Below, piece after piece: positions 16,893-25,069 of a stretch of DNA of 38,725 bases (positions are counted from its first letter, which is position 1; the number at the start of each line of letters is the position of its first letter). The notes beneath the pieces are model-generated. The model was not told the origin of the DNA. It did no database searches and saw only the letters and a list, made by a program, of their open reading frames with translations. Both the position numbers and the translations under genes were made by a program. This DNA is from Dehalococcoidia bacterium (lineage in GTDB: Bacteria > Chloroflexota > Dehalococcoidia > Dehalococcoidales > E44-bin46): NCBI GenBank assembly GCA_004376105.1, contig SOKA01000043.1, forward strand, positions 1 through 38,725, read 5' to 3'.

Positions 16893-18116
16893 TCAAGCTC
16901 GCGCACCGAGCACCTCCTCAAATGATTCTAGGCTGGGCTGGACAGTAAGTGGTCGAACGATGTCTGACACTATTTCCTGTGTCTTGGGTCCCGCCCCAGT
17001 GACAAAAGCCACTGTAAGTTCGTTCCTTTTAATTACCCCTGAAGCTGCTAACTTCCTTAGTGCGCCTACTACTACCCCACCCGCTGCCTCAGCAAAGATA
17101 CCCTCAGTTTGAGCCAGCAGCTTCATCCCGGCGATGAGTTCCTCATCGGTGACGGCGCAGGCACCACCGCCCGACTGCCGGGCGACCCGCAGCGCATAGT
17201 AGCCGTCAGCCGGGTTCCCAATGGCTACGGACTGGGCAATGGTGTTCGGCTCTACTGGGTGCACATGGAGAGTGCCCGCGTGAAAGGCGTTGACAATGGG
17301 CGAGCTACCAGCAGCCTGGGTGAGATACATATGAGTATTAGCCGGTTCGATTAAACCAAGCATAGATAGCTCATCCAGGCCTTTCCATATTCGGGTAAAG
17401 AGGAGTCCCGAGGCGGCAGGAGCCACCACACAATCGGGGGCACGCCACCCTAGCTGCTCGGCTACCTCATAGCCCAGAGTCTTGCTCCCCTCGGCGTAAT
17501 ACGGTCTTAGGTTAATATTAATGAATCCCCAGTCATATCTTTGCACCAGCTCAGTACAGAGGCGGTTGACATCGTCATAGCTTCCATTAACCGTCATCAG
17601 GACCGGCTTGTAGATTGCTATCCCTACCAGCTTGCCCGGTTCTACCCCAGCGGGAACGAAAACATAAGCTTTCATATTTGCCTTGGCGGCGTGGGCAGCG
17701 ACACTGGCGGCCAGGTTGCCAGTTGAGGCACAGGCTAAAGTATCAAACCCGAACTCACGTGCTTTGGTGGCAGCAACTGAGACCGGCCTATCCTTGAACG
17801 AGTAGGTTGGATTAAGGCAGTCATTCTTAATATAGAGCTGGTCTAACCCCAGCTCACGGCCGAGGTTATCGGCTTTGAGCAGAGGGGTAAAGCCAGTGCC
17901 AATATCCACCTCCTTGCCTTCCACGGGCAGCATATCGCGATAGCGCCACATGCTCAGCGGTCCCCTAGCCAGCTTCTCCCGATTTAAAGCTCTAGCCATA
18001 GCCTTGTAGTCATAGCTTACCTCCAACGGGCTAAGGCAGAAATCGCACAGGTTGAGAGGCTGCACAGGATACTCCTGCCCACATTTTCGACAACGCAAAC
18101 CTCTGGCATAAGACAT
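16893..18116 (-). CDS. thrC: threonine synthase
   Basis: PLP enzyme (407 residues) that converts O-phosphohomoserine to threonine. The N-terminus carries a zinc-ribbon-like CRKCGQEYPVQPLNLCDFC seen in many bacterial and archaeal ThrC. The PLP lysine is in NPTYSFKDRPVSVA, and the phosphate-binding and substrate segments are CASTGNLAASVAAHAAKA and AAGGVVVGALRKL. It lies in the sulfur cluster next to the Cys/Met-metabolism enzyme, which also uses phosphohomoserine-derived substrates in some organisms. Other folded type II PLP enzymes are less likely. Confidence 0.92.
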   Translation of the reverse strand: MSYARGLRCRKCGQEYPVQPLNLCDFCLSPLEVSYDYKAMARALNREKLARGPLSMWRYRDMLPVEGKEVDIGTGFTPLLKADNLGRELGLDQLYIKNDCLNPTYSFKDRPVSVAATKAREFGFDTLACASTGNLAASVAAHAAKANMKAYVFVPAGVEPGKLVGIAIYKPVLMTVNGSYDDVNRLCTELVQRYDWGFININLRPYYAEGSKTLGYEVAEQLGWRAPDCVVAPAASGLLFTRIWKGLDELSMLGLIEPANTHMYLTQAAGSSPIVNAFHAGTLHVHPVEPNTIAQSVAIGNPADGYYALRVARQSGGGACAVTDEELIAGMKLLAQTEGIFAEAAGGVVVGALRKLAASGVIKRNELTVAFVTGAGPKTQEIVSDIVRPLTVQPSLESFEEVLGARA

Positions 18117-18127
18117 ATCTCACTCCT

Positions 18128-19270
18128 TCAGCTAGGCTCAAGCGCTTGACCCAAATCCTCAATCAAATCATTAATGTTTTCCAAACCTACCGATAACCTG
18201 ATTAGCTGGTCAGTAATTCCCACTTTTTCTCTATGCTCTTTGGGCATTGAGGCGTGGCTCATTGTCGCTGGATGTTCAGCAAGAGAGGCGACACCGCCTA
18301 GTGACTCCGCCAAGGAAAAGACCTTGATTCTTTCTAGAAAGCTGTTAACCGCCTCAGTCCCACCTTTTAATTCAAATGAGACTACCCCTCCAAAGCCCTT
18401 CATCTGCCTCTTAGCGATTTCATGTCCAGGATGGGACTTGAGTCCAGGATACATCACCCTCTTTACCATAAGATGCCCTTTGAGATAGTTTGCTACAGCG
18501 ATGGCGTTTTTCTCGTGCTGCCTCATTCTGAGCGGGAGGGTTTCAATTCCCCGGATTACCAGCCAGCAATCAAAGGGAGAGGCACAGGTTCCCATAGCAT
18601 TGAGGAGAAATTGAACCCGCTCAGTTAATTCGTCGGTAGTGGTTACCACGGCACCCCCGACAACATCGCAGTGCCCATTGAGATACTTGGTTGTGGAATG
18701 GACAACGAGGTCAACCCCATACTCGATTGGTCTTAAAAAATAGGGAGTGGCAAAGGTATTATCCATCACCGTCATCAGGTTGTGCTGCCTAGCAATACCA
18801 ACCGCCATCTCAATATCAACGATATTTAGCAGGGGGTTGGAAGGGGTCTCCAGCCACAGCATCTTGGTATTTGGCTTTATCGCCTGTTCAATCCTCCTTC
18901 GGTCGTCCATTCTCAAGAAGGTGAACTCCAGCCCAAAGTCACGCATCACATTCTGAAATAGCCTATAGGTTCCCCCATAGACATCATCCCCCGAAATTAC
19001 GTGATCACCAGCCTTAAGCAGGTGCATAACCGTGGCTTCGGCAGCCATCCCGGTGGCAAAGGCAAACCCTGCCTTCCCACCCTCAAGCTGAGCAATGGTA
19101 TCCTCCAGGACCTTCCTTGTCGGGTTTGCTGTGCGGGAATAGTCATAGCCTCTCGTCTTGCCTACATCTTCAAAGACAAAGGTCGATGTCTGGTAGATGG
19201 GTACTGAGACAGCGCCGAATGTCGCATCCGGCCTCTCCCCAGCATGAATGGCTATTGTTTCAAATCTCAT
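18128..19270 (-). CDS. metB: Cys/Met-metabolism PLP enzyme (cystathionine gamma-synthase or gamma-lyase)
   Basis: A 380-residue member of the Cys/Met metabolism PLP family. Motifs are TIAIHAGERPD, YSRTANPTRKVLE, FATGMAAEATV, DDVYGGTYRLF and the PLP lysine in VVHSTTKYLNGHCDVVGG. SLGGVASLAEHPATMSHASM follows. The family contains MetB, MetC, MccB and gamma-lyases that sequence alone separates poorly. The placement between cysE/cysK and thrC suggests transsulfuration between cysteine and homocysteine. The symbol is therefore provisional. Confidence 0.85.
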   Translation of the reverse strand: MRFETIAIHAGERPDATFGAVSVPIYQTSTFVFEDVGKTRGYDYSRTANPTRKVLEDTIAQLEGGKAGFAFATGMAAEATVMHLLKAGDHVISGDDVYGGTYRLFQNVMRDFGLEFTFLRMDDRRRIEQAIKPNTKMLWLETPSNPLLNIVDIEMAVGIARQHNLMTVMDNTFATPYFLRPIEYGVDLVVHSTTKYLNGHCDVVGGAVVTTTDELTERVQFLLNAMGTCASPFDCWLVIRGIETLPLRMRQHEKNAIAVANYLKGHLMVKRVMYPGLKSHPGHEIAKRQMKGFGGVVSFELKGGTEAVNSFLERIKVFSLAESLGGVASLAEHPATMSHASMPKEHREKVGITDQLIRLSVGLENINDLIEDLGQALEPS

Positions 19271-19297
19271 ATTCCTCCTCCTAGGCTGAACTCACTC

Positions 19298-19990
19298 TCA
19301 ATTTTCCTTCTTCTCTCTTCTCTCCCTCAATTCATCTTCAGGGGCTACTAGTCCGCTTAAACTCTCAAGCCTTTCCAGACGCTCTCCTAACCTTTCCTGG
19401 TCCTCTAGGACAAGCCTTATAGCTTCTGCTACCGGGTCAGGCAACTTCCCGTGCTCTAAGTCCGAGAGTGGCTTATGGCGATCCTCTATGATTCTTCCTG
19501 GGACTCCCACCACCGTAGCTGCGGGTGGAACTGATTTTACTACCACTGAGCCTGAGCCAATCTTGGCTCCATCTCCTATAGTTATAGCGCCCAAAGCCAC
19601 CGCTCCGGTTCCTATTACCACATTATTACCAATTGTAGGATGGCGCTTCTCCTTCTTTAAACTGGTTCCACCCAAGACAACCCCCTGATATATCAGAACA
19701 TCATCGCCTACTTCTGCTGTCTCTCCGATAACCACACCAGCCCCGTGGTCTATAAAGAAACGGCGGCCGATTTTGGCTCCGGGGTGGATTTCAATACCGG
19801 TTAGGAAGCGACTGATATGGGAGCCGAAGCGAGCCAGAAATCTAAGCTTATGGCGCCACAGGAAATGAGCCAAGCGGTGAAACCATAAGGCATGTAGCCC
19901 TGGATAACAGAAGATTACCTCCAGCGTACTCCTCGCTGCAGGGTCTTTAGTAAATACCGTTTGAATATCTTCTTTCAAGGTTTTGAACAA
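19298..19990 (-). CDS. cysE: serine O-acetyltransferase
   Basis: Makes O-acetylserine, the substrate of CysK. It has a short alpha-helical N-terminal region, then a left-handed beta-helix of hexapeptide repeats ([38 protein letters not shown]). The conserved active-site segment [20 protein letters not shown] follows. I choose the TTG at 19990, preceded by AGAGGAAAAGG, because [20 protein letters not shown] then matches the start of Bacillus CysE. The longer ATG frame at 20053 would overlap cysK by 43 bases. The tail after about residue 190 is charged and probably helical. It is paired with cysK. Confidence 0.93.
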   Translation of the reverse strand: MFKTLKEDIQTVFTKDPAARSTLEVIFCYPGLHALWFHRLAHFLWRHKLRFLARFGSHISRFLTGIEIHPGAKIGRRFFIDHGAGVVIGETAEVGDDVLIYQGVVLGGTSLKKEKRHPTIGNNVVIGTGAVALGAITIGDGAKIGSGSVVVKSVPPAATVVGVPGRIIEDRHKPLSDLEHGKLPDPVAEAIRLVLEDQERLGERLERLESLSGLVAPEDELRERREKKEN

Positions 19991-20010
19991 GAAACTATCC
20001 TTTTCCTCTT

Positions 20011-21024
20011 TTAAATTCCCGGTGCTGCCCGATAAAGCTCCTGGAAGAGCCAAGTGGATAGGTAGCGCTCACCGGTGTCAGGTAAGACTACCACTATAAG
20101 CTTTCCTGCGCTTTCCTGCCTTTTGGCTACCTCTAATGCTACCCAGGCTGCTGCCCCCGAAGATATGCCGGCCAGTATCCCTTCCTCTTTGGCTAATCGT
20201 CTAGCCATTTTTCCCGCATCTTCATTAGTAACCTTAATAATTTCATCAACCAAATCCATTCGCAAAACATCGGGGACAAAACCAGCCCCGATACCCTGAA
20301 TTTTGTGGGCTCCTGGCTTCCCCCCGGAGAGAACTGGGGAATCGGCGGGCTCAACGGCGATAGCTTTAAACTGGGGTCTCCTAGGCTTGATTGCCTCAGC
20401 TACCCCGGTAATCGTCCCTCCGGTTCCTACCCCCGAGACCAGAATATCCACCTTGCCATCAGTATCTCTCCAGATCTCCTCGGCTGTGGTCAGTCGGTGT
20501 ACCTCTGGATTTGCCGGGTTTTTAAACTGCTGGGGCATGAAGTAGTTGGGGTTTTCTGCCACCAGTTGCTCAGCTTTCCTCACCGCCCCGGGCATCCCCT
20601 CCACCCCTGGGGTTAGCACCATCTCAGCACCGAAAATAGATAGGAGTTGCCTCCGCTCCAGAGACATGGTATCAGGCATGGTAAGGATGAGCCTATATCC
20701 CCTGGCGGCGCAGACAAAGGCCAGGGCAATGCCAGTATTGCCACTGGTGGGCTCAACGATAACCGTATCTTTGTTGATGAGCCCCTTCTCTTCAGCATCC
20801 ACAATCATTGACACCCCAATCCTGTCCTTCACATTCCCAATAGGATTAAAAGACTCAAGCTTGGCCACCACCTCTGCCTTCAACCCCTCGGTTATTCGGT
20901 TCAATCTGACTAGGGGTGTGTTTCCGATTAGCTCGGTTGAGTCCTTGGCTATGCCCCTGGTTAGCTTCGGTATCTCTATAGTCTTATACTGAAGCTTGTC
21001 CACTTTTGGAATTACCTTTGCCAT
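20011..21024 (-). CDS. cysK: cysteine synthase (O-acetylserine sulfhydrylase)
   Basis: PLP enzyme (337 residues) forming cysteine from O-acetylserine and sulfide. It has [14 protein letters not shown], the PLP lysine in [23 protein letters not shown], the GTGGTITGV phosphate site and GISSGAAAW. The N-terminal 28 residues before the family start are an unusual extension ([20 protein letters not shown]). The extension is probably real because GAGGAAACC precedes its ATG and no start with a good ribosome binding site lies nearer. It is immediately upstream of cysE and downstream of a second desulfurase, linking cysteine synthesis to sulfur mobilization. Confidence 0.94.
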   Translation of the reverse strand: MAKVIPKVDKLQYKTIEIPKLTRGIAKDSTELIGNTPLVRLNRITEGLKAEVVAKLESFNPIGNVKDRIGVSMIVDAEEKGLINKDTVIVEPTSGNTGIALAFVCAARGYRLILTMPDTMSLERRQLLSIFGAEMVLTPGVEGMPGAVRKAEQLVAENPNYFMPQQFKNPANPEVHRLTTAEEIWRDTDGKVDILVSGVGTGGTITGVAEAIKPRRPQFKAIAVEPADSPVLSGGKPGAHKIQGIGAGFVPDVLRMDLVDEIIKVTNEDAGKMARRLAKEEGILAGISSGAAAWVALEVAKRQESAGKLIVVVLPDTGERYLSTWLFQELYRAAPGI

Positions 21025-21037
21025 GTTGGTTTCCTCC

Positions 21038-22237
21038 TCATCTTAATCTTTTGACTGGTTCTAAGCTGCTCTCTCTGTTTTGACGTGATAATTTTCCAGC
21101 CTTCGCAATCTTCCCCAAGGCGTGAAGAGTTAGATCAATCTCCTTCGCAGTATTGAAGTACCCCGGACTTAACCGTATGGTACCTAACGGATAAGTGCCC
21201 AAGGTCTTATGAGCCGCCGGGGCACAATGAAGTCCCGTTCTCACTTTAATGTCAAAAGCCTGGTCAAGAATGGCTCCTACCTCCCCTGGCTCATATCCCT
21301 CAATGTTGAAGGAGAGGATAGGTGCTTGCTTAAACCCATCTTTAGCCGGATAAAGAGTTACTTTAGGAATGTTGGCTAAACCTTCAATCAGCCTATCTAT
21401 CAAGTATTGCTCATGAGCATGAATCCTCTCCAAACCTTCACCGAAAATATATTTCAGCCCGGCACCAAGCCCACTAATGCCGACGCTATTCACTGTCCCA
21501 CTTTCGTACCTATAGGGCAGAGTAGCTGGTTGCTCCTCCAGTTCCGAATATGAGCCTGTGCCACCCTCACGCAATGAATCAAGGTCAACCCGGTTACCCA
21601 CATAAAGCACCCCGGTACCTGGAGGTCCTAGTAGTCCTTTATGCCCGGAAAAGGCGAGCAAATCAATGTTACCCGCTTGGACATCAAGAGGATACTTACC
21701 AGCAGTTTGCGCCGCGTCTACCATGAAAATTAGGTTATACTTCCTAGCAACTACCCCATATTCTTCAATGGGTTGAATGACCCCAGTCACGTTAGAGGCA
21801 TGAGTAACTACCACCAGTTTGGTTTCTTTGGTTATCGCTTCCTCAATATCCCGGGCAGACATAACTCCGGCCTCTGGGCAAGGCGGCAATCTGGTGACTT
21901 TGACACCCTGCTGTTCAAGTTTTCTAAGAGGGCGAACCACGGAATTGTGCCCGATACAACTGGTGAGCACGTGATCCCCTGGCCTAAGCAGCCCTTTTAA
22001 CCCCAGGTTCAAGGCATCTGTGCAGTTGAGCGTGAATATAACTCGCTCCGCTTCTGAGGCGTTAATAAGGCGCGCTATAAGCAACCTGGTTTCCTCGACC
22101 GTCTCCCTGGCAGCTACAGCCATACTGTGGCTACTACGACCAGGATTACCGCCTTTTCTTCTCAAGAACTCGTCCATGGTTTGATAAACACTCTCTGGTT
22201 TGGGCCAGGATGTCGCTGCATTATCTAGGTAAATCAT
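21038..22237 (-). CDS. SufS/CsdA-like aminotransferase class V (cysteine desulfurase family)
   Basis: A 399-residue PLP enzyme beginning [15 protein letters not shown], with [25 protein letters not shown], the PLP lysine in [17 protein letters not shown] and the active-site loop [16 protein letters not shown]. It resembles the TIGR01977 family of desulfurase-like proteins and is distinct from the IscS paralogue at 15438. The start at 22237 matches the family; the ATG at 22270 would add 11 residues that overlap the preceding gene. Its position between the E1-like enzyme and cysK suggests it delivers sulfur to a carrier protein or to CysK-linked chemistry. Substrate not proven. Confidence 0.85.
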   Translation of the reverse strand: MIYLDNAATSWPKPESVYQTMDEFLRRKGGNPGRSSHSMAVAARETVEETRLLIARLINASEAERVIFTLNCTDALNLGLKGLLRPGDHVLTSCIGHNSVVRPLRKLEQQGVKVTRLPPCPEAGVMSARDIEEAITKETKLVVVTHASNVTGVIQPIEEYGVVARKYNLIFMVDAAQTAGKYPLDVQAGNIDLLAFSGHKGLLGPPGTGVLYVGNRVDLDSLREGGTGSYSELEEQPATLPYRYESGTVNSVGISGLGAGLKYIFGEGLERIHAHEQYLIDRLIEGLANIPKVTLYPAKDGFKQAPILSFNIEGYEPGEVGAILDQAFDIKVRTGLHCAPAAHKTLGTYPLGTIRLSPGYFNTAKEIDLTLHALGKIAKAGKLSRQNRESSLEPVKRLR

Positions 22238-22247
22238 GGTATCACTC

Positions 22248-23258
22248 TCATGTTCCAATGTATTTGGCATAGAGCCCTCGTGCTAGTGACTCGTCGGTGG
22301 TGTTTTTAACGATAGCCCGTCCGTCAGGAAAGATAACCATTTCTCGACCATCAACTGTAAACTGTAGCATGAACTCGTTATAGGTAACCTCCCCCACCAC
22401 TTTAAGGCGAGTCTCAAGCTCCTTGAAAGAGAGCTTTTCTATATCAGGATTTAGCACCTGCACCGCATTTTGACCGCAAAGTGAAGTGGTTCTTACTCCA
22501 AACTTCCCCTCTAAAAACTCGTATCTGCCCAAGCAAGCGGGGCAATCGTGGCGAGGAATTATTTCAAGCCGCTCAAAGCTCCCTGTCCAAACATCAATAA
22601 GTATAAGCTGTCGATTGATTTCCTTAGCTCCGACGAGTATCTTCATTGCCTCAGCGGTCTGCAGAGAGCCAATAATGAAAGGGGCAGGACCGATTACCCC
22701 TGCTGTATCACAAGTAGGCACTACTCTTGCAGCAAGCTCAGTAGAGCAGAAGCACCGGAAGCAAGGAGTTTCACCTGGGATTATGTTCATAGTCATTCCA
22801 GAAGAAGAGATGGCTCCACCGTAGACCCACGGGATTTTATGCTTTAGCGAGACATCATTGATAAGAAAACGAGTTTCAAAATTGTCCAATCCATCTAGGA
22901 TTAGATCCGCACCAGTGATGAGCCTTTCAACGTTTGTAAAGTTCACATCGGCGACTATGCCTTCAATTTCAACCAAGGAGTTTACCTTCCTCAGATGCCG
23001 CTCGGCGGCTATTGCCTTCGGCAGTCCATTCCGTATGTCATCTTCATCGAAAAGGACTTGCCGCTGCAGATTGTGGTACTCTATGAAATCTCTGTCTATG
23101 ATTCTGACCTTACCCACACCAGCACGCACCAGAGAGGTGGCAATAATTGTTCCTAGGGCTCCACAGCCAATAATCAGCACACAACTATTACCCAATCTCC
23201 TTTGTCCTTCTTCGCCTATACCAGAGAAAAGGATTTGCCTTGAATACCTCTCAATCAT
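22248..23258 (-). CDS. ThiF/MoeB/HesA-family E1-like adenylyltransferase
   Basis: A 336-residue enzyme that activates the C-terminal Gly-Gly of a ubiquitin-fold sulfur carrier. It begins ERYSRQILFSGIGEEGQ, has the ATP loop VLIIGCGALGT, the DRDFIEYHNLQRQVLF block and DGLDNFETRFLIND. Zinc pairs are in TPCFRCFC and HDCPACLG. A C-terminal region of about 95 residues (SLCGQNAVQVLNP, then a beta-rich stretch) goes beyond the minimal MoeB core. The likely partner in this cluster is the small carrier at 13141. MoeB versus ThiF cannot be decided from sequence. It is the first enzyme gene after the Rrf2 regulator. Confidence 0.87.
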   Translation of the reverse strand: MIERYSRQILFSGIGEEGQRRLGNSCVLIIGCGALGTIIATSLVRAGVGKVRIIDRDFIEYHNLQRQVLFDEDDIRNGLPKAIAAERHLRKVNSLVEIEGIVADVNFTNVERLITGADLILDGLDNFETRFLINDVSLKHKIPWVYGGAISSSGMTMNIIPGETPCFRCFCSTELAARVVPTCDTAGVIGPAPFIIGSLQTAEAMKILVGAKEINRQLILIDVWTGSFERLEIIPRHDCPACLGRYEFLEGKFGVRTTSLCGQNAVQVLNPDIEKLSFKELETRLKVVGEVTYNEFMLQFTVDGREMVIFPDGRAIVKNTTDESLARGLYAKYIGT

Positions 23259-23312
23259 AGAAATGAATTACCTCCTTCGACACACCCTGTCCAAGCTATC
23301 AACCTAGCAAAC

Positions 23313-23756
23313 TTATATGTAGTACATCACCTCGTTAGGCCGCTCTTTCCTTTTTTGTCGCTCGACCAAATCCTGCAAGGTTGTTGACTCCAAAACCCCA
23401 TTCACTGCCTTTTTCAGCTCACCCCAGATGTCCCGGGTAACACATAGTTCAGAGCGAGTACATATCCCTGGGTTATTAACGCACTCCACCGGAGCAATTG
23501 AGCCCTCAAGAAGCTGAATGACTACGCTCAGCCTTACCTCCTCAGGAGGCTTGGCTAACGAAACTCCACCCTTGGCGCCTCGAGTGCTCCGGACTATACC
23601 CCCAGCTATGAGGGGAGCGATCAAATGCTCTAGATACCATGCTGAAATCTGCTGCCTTTGGGCAATATCTTTTAATAGAACCGGTCCCTCTCCCTGGTGA
23701 AGGGCTAAGTCCAAGAGTGCTCTAGTTCCATACCGTCCTTTAGTAGAAAGTTTCAT
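23313..23756 (-). CDS. Rrf2-family transcriptional regulator (IscR/CymR-like)
   Basis: A 147-residue winged-helix regulator beginning MKLSTKGRYGTRALLDLAL, with the recognition region QQISAWYLEHLIAPLIAGG and the wing STRGAKGGVSLAKPPEEV. Three cysteines (Cys92, Cys99 and Cys105) sit where IscR binds its 2Fe-2S cluster, spaced Cx6Cx5C against Cx5Cx5C in E. coli IscR. It may therefore sense Fe-S status rather than act like the Cys-less CymR. It heads a 13-gene sulfur cluster on the same strand. A palindrome lies in its own promoter, suggesting autoregulation and control of the divergent rhodanese gene. Confidence 0.92.
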   Translation of the reverse strand: MKLSTKGRYGTRALLDLALHQGEGPVLLKDIAQRQQISAWYLEHLIAPLIAGGIVRSTRGAKGGVSLAKPPEEVRLSVVIQLLEGSIAPVECVNNPGICTRSELCVTRDIWGELKKAVNGVLESTTLQDLVERQKRKERPNEVMYYI

Positions 23757-23772
23757 TGACTTCGCTCAATTG

Positions 23773-23802
23773 TTGACAAATATCATCAACATAGTCTATA
23801 AT
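23773..23802 (+). promoter_or_regulatory. promoter for rhodanese-like gene copy 2
   Basis: Perfect TTGACA (23773-23778) and TATAAT (23797-23802) boxes are 18 bases apart; the gene starts at 23876. The -10 lies inside the 18-bp palindrome at 23794-23811. Confidence 0.8.
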
Positions 23803-23811
23803 ATCATAGAC
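23794..23811. promoter_or_regulatory. palindromic operator shared by divergent promoters
   Basis: GTCTATAATATCATAGAC is an 18-bp near-perfect inverted repeat: GTCTAT pairs with ATAGAC and the centre is AATATC. It covers the -10 boxes of both divergent promoters, so a dimer bound here could block both. The adjacent Rrf2 regulator is the natural candidate. Confidence 0.65.
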
Positions 23812-23826
23812 GGGGAAGATTGTCAA
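23798..23826 (-). promoter_or_regulatory. promoter for the Rrf2-led sulfur operon
   Basis: On the minus strand TTGACA (23826-23821) and TATTAT (23803-23798) are 17 bases apart, about 42 bases before the regulator's ATG. Its -10 overlaps that of the plus-strand promoter. Confidence 0.75.
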
Positions 23827-23857
23827 TACCCCTTAAGATGTTTAAAGGAACAACCTG

Positions 23858-23949
23858 GAAAGGGGGTGATAACTTATGGCAAAAAAGAGTCTAAAAAAAT
23901 TAGTGATGTTGGTGCTCTCGGTATCGCTGGTTATTGTAGCTGTGTTAGC
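23858..23949 (+). repeat. duplicated segment shared with 11464-11554
   Basis: Ribosome-binding region and lipoprotein signal of rhodanese copy 2. The 73 bases at 23877-23949 are identical to the reverse complement of 11464-11536. The matching ribosome-binding stretch is at 23858-23873. Confidence 0.9.
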
Positions 23950-24340
23950 CGGTGGCTGCGTTGGCAAAGAAATCGAGACTCCAATTCAAGAAACCCCGAA
24001 CCAAATAATTGAAGGTATCACTACACAAGAGGCATTTAGCTTAATACAGGAAAACCAGAATAATCCCGATTTTGTCATTATTGATCTGCGATGGCCAAAA
24101 TTATTTGCCAATGGGCATATAGAAAATGCTATCAACATAGATATCGATTCTGAAACTTTCAGGGATGAGCTTAACCAGCTGGATAAGAATAAGACGTATC
24201 TCATTTATACCAGTTGCTCATGTGGAGGTATCGGCTGGAAAGCTTTACGTATAATGGAAGAGCTTAATTTCAGGGAAGTCTATAATATGTGGAGCGGGTT
24301 GGATCGATGGAAGGAGGAAGGATTACCTACCACAAAATAG
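23876..24340 (+). CDS. rhodanese-like lipoprotein, copy 2
   Basis: A 154-residue secreted lipoprotein: basic MAKKSLKKL, hydrophobic core, lipobox LAGGC, a longer linker than copy 1, and one rhodanese domain (FVIIDLRWPKLFANGHIENA, ELNQLDKNKTYLIY). The active-site loop reads TSCSCGGIGWKAL; no Cys directly follows the LIY strand and the loop is longer than the usual CxxxxR type. ATG has GGGGGTGAT just upstream. It is the only plus-strand gene in a minus-strand stretch, divergent from the Rrf2 regulator. It may act in extracytoplasmic sulfur handling under that regulator; this is inference. Confidence 0.82.
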   Translation: MAKKSLKKLVMLVLSVSLVIVAVLAGGCVGKEIETPIQETPNQIIEGITTQEAFSLIQENQNNPDFVIIDLRWPKLFANGHIENAINIDIDSETFRDELNQLDKNKTYLIYTSCSCGGIGWKALRIMEELNFREVYNMWSGLDRWKEEGLPTTK

Positions 24341-24578
24341 AATCAATATCATACGAATCTTTGGAAATATATGGTCTCTTTCTAGGCTCCATCCTCTTTT
24401 TTGGGGGTCTCAGCAAGGCCACCTTCAATGATATGAAAAGATAGCGACCTAATGTGCCACCTAACACCGTCAAATAGCGGGGAGTACACAAGGTGTCGTC
24501 GGCCTCCTGCTCCTTCATATAGCGGACGCGGATGAATCGGGAGGGCATCAGTTCCTGGTTGGCGATAGCCTGCTTGGC
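24327..24578 (-). pseudogene. unidentified gene fragment downstream of the hydrogenase protease
   Basis: The minus-strand frame, open through 24578 into the 3' end of the protease gene, reads EAKQAIANQELMPSRFIRVR, then YMKEQEADDTL, and continues to 24327. Its amino-acid pattern and GC-rich codons look like real coding sequence for the first 45 residues, after which it becomes basic and low-quality (RPPKKRMEPRKRP). I do not recognise the family. There is no ribosome binding site before the ATG at 24548. It is probably a piece of a disrupted gene. The rest of this 239-base gap shows nothing else. Confidence 0.3.
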
Positions 24579-24579
24579 C

Positions 24580-25068
24580 TCAGTGATAAGCCAGGGGAAA
24601 ATAGTGCAGTGAGCTGATCTCTTCTAAAACAAGATTTACGACTCTTGGTATAGCTTCCTTTACCTTTTGCGTCATTTCTTCAGTAACCTTGGTTACTTCC
24701 TGAGTGCCTACGGCAAAGACTATAATTTCTCCTGGTATCTGCTCTGCAAAAAGCTTTTTCCCTATTTCAATCGTGGTAGCAAGATTTAAATGGTGCGGTG
24801 AGATAGTCAAACGTACAGGTTCACCAGTATTCTCCGGCTTAAGCCTATATATTTCCCCTACTTTTTCATCCTCAGTCATAATTGCATCAATTACAATCAA
24901 CTTATCGTATCCAACAATGAGCTCTAATAAATTTAAGCCGTCTATGCTGGTATCCTTTACATCAATGTTTTCATCTTTAATTTCCTTAGCTAATTCTTGC
25001 GCAATATGAAACCCTATACCATCATCTCCCAGGATTGGATTACCTATACCTAAAACCAGAGTCCTCAC
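24580..25068 (-). CDS. hoxW: NiFe hydrogenase maturation protease
   Basis: A 162-residue endopeptidase of the HycI/HoxW/HyaD family that removes the C-terminal tail of the large subunit after nickel insertion. It has GIGNPILGDDGIGFHIAQEL with the nickel-contact Glu/Asp region, DGLNLLELI, VIDAIM and SPHHLNLATTIEIG. It starts 1 base after the hoxH stop, so it is specific to that enzyme. The last residues (HYFPLAYH) overlap the start of an unidentified fragment, so the C-terminus could have been altered by a rearrangement. The symbol is by context. Confidence 0.9.
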   Translation of the reverse strand: MRTLVLGIGNPILGDDGIGFHIAQELAKEIKDENIDVKDTSIDGLNLLELIVGYDKLIVIDAIMTEDEKVGEIYRLKPENTGEPVRLTISPHHLNLATTIEIGKKLFAEQIPGEIIVFAVGTQEVTKVTEEMTQKVKEAIPRVVNLVLEEISSLHYFPLAYH

Positions 25069-25069
25069 G

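Noticed and set aside
20011-20053. Long form of CysE starting at ATG 20053
   Set aside because: It overlaps the end of cysK by 43 bases; the TTG at 19990 has a good ribosome binding site and matches the family N-terminus.
22238-22270. Earlier ATG for the desulfurase-like gene
   Set aside because: It overlaps the preceding gene; the family begins at MIYLDNAAT, which starts at 22237.
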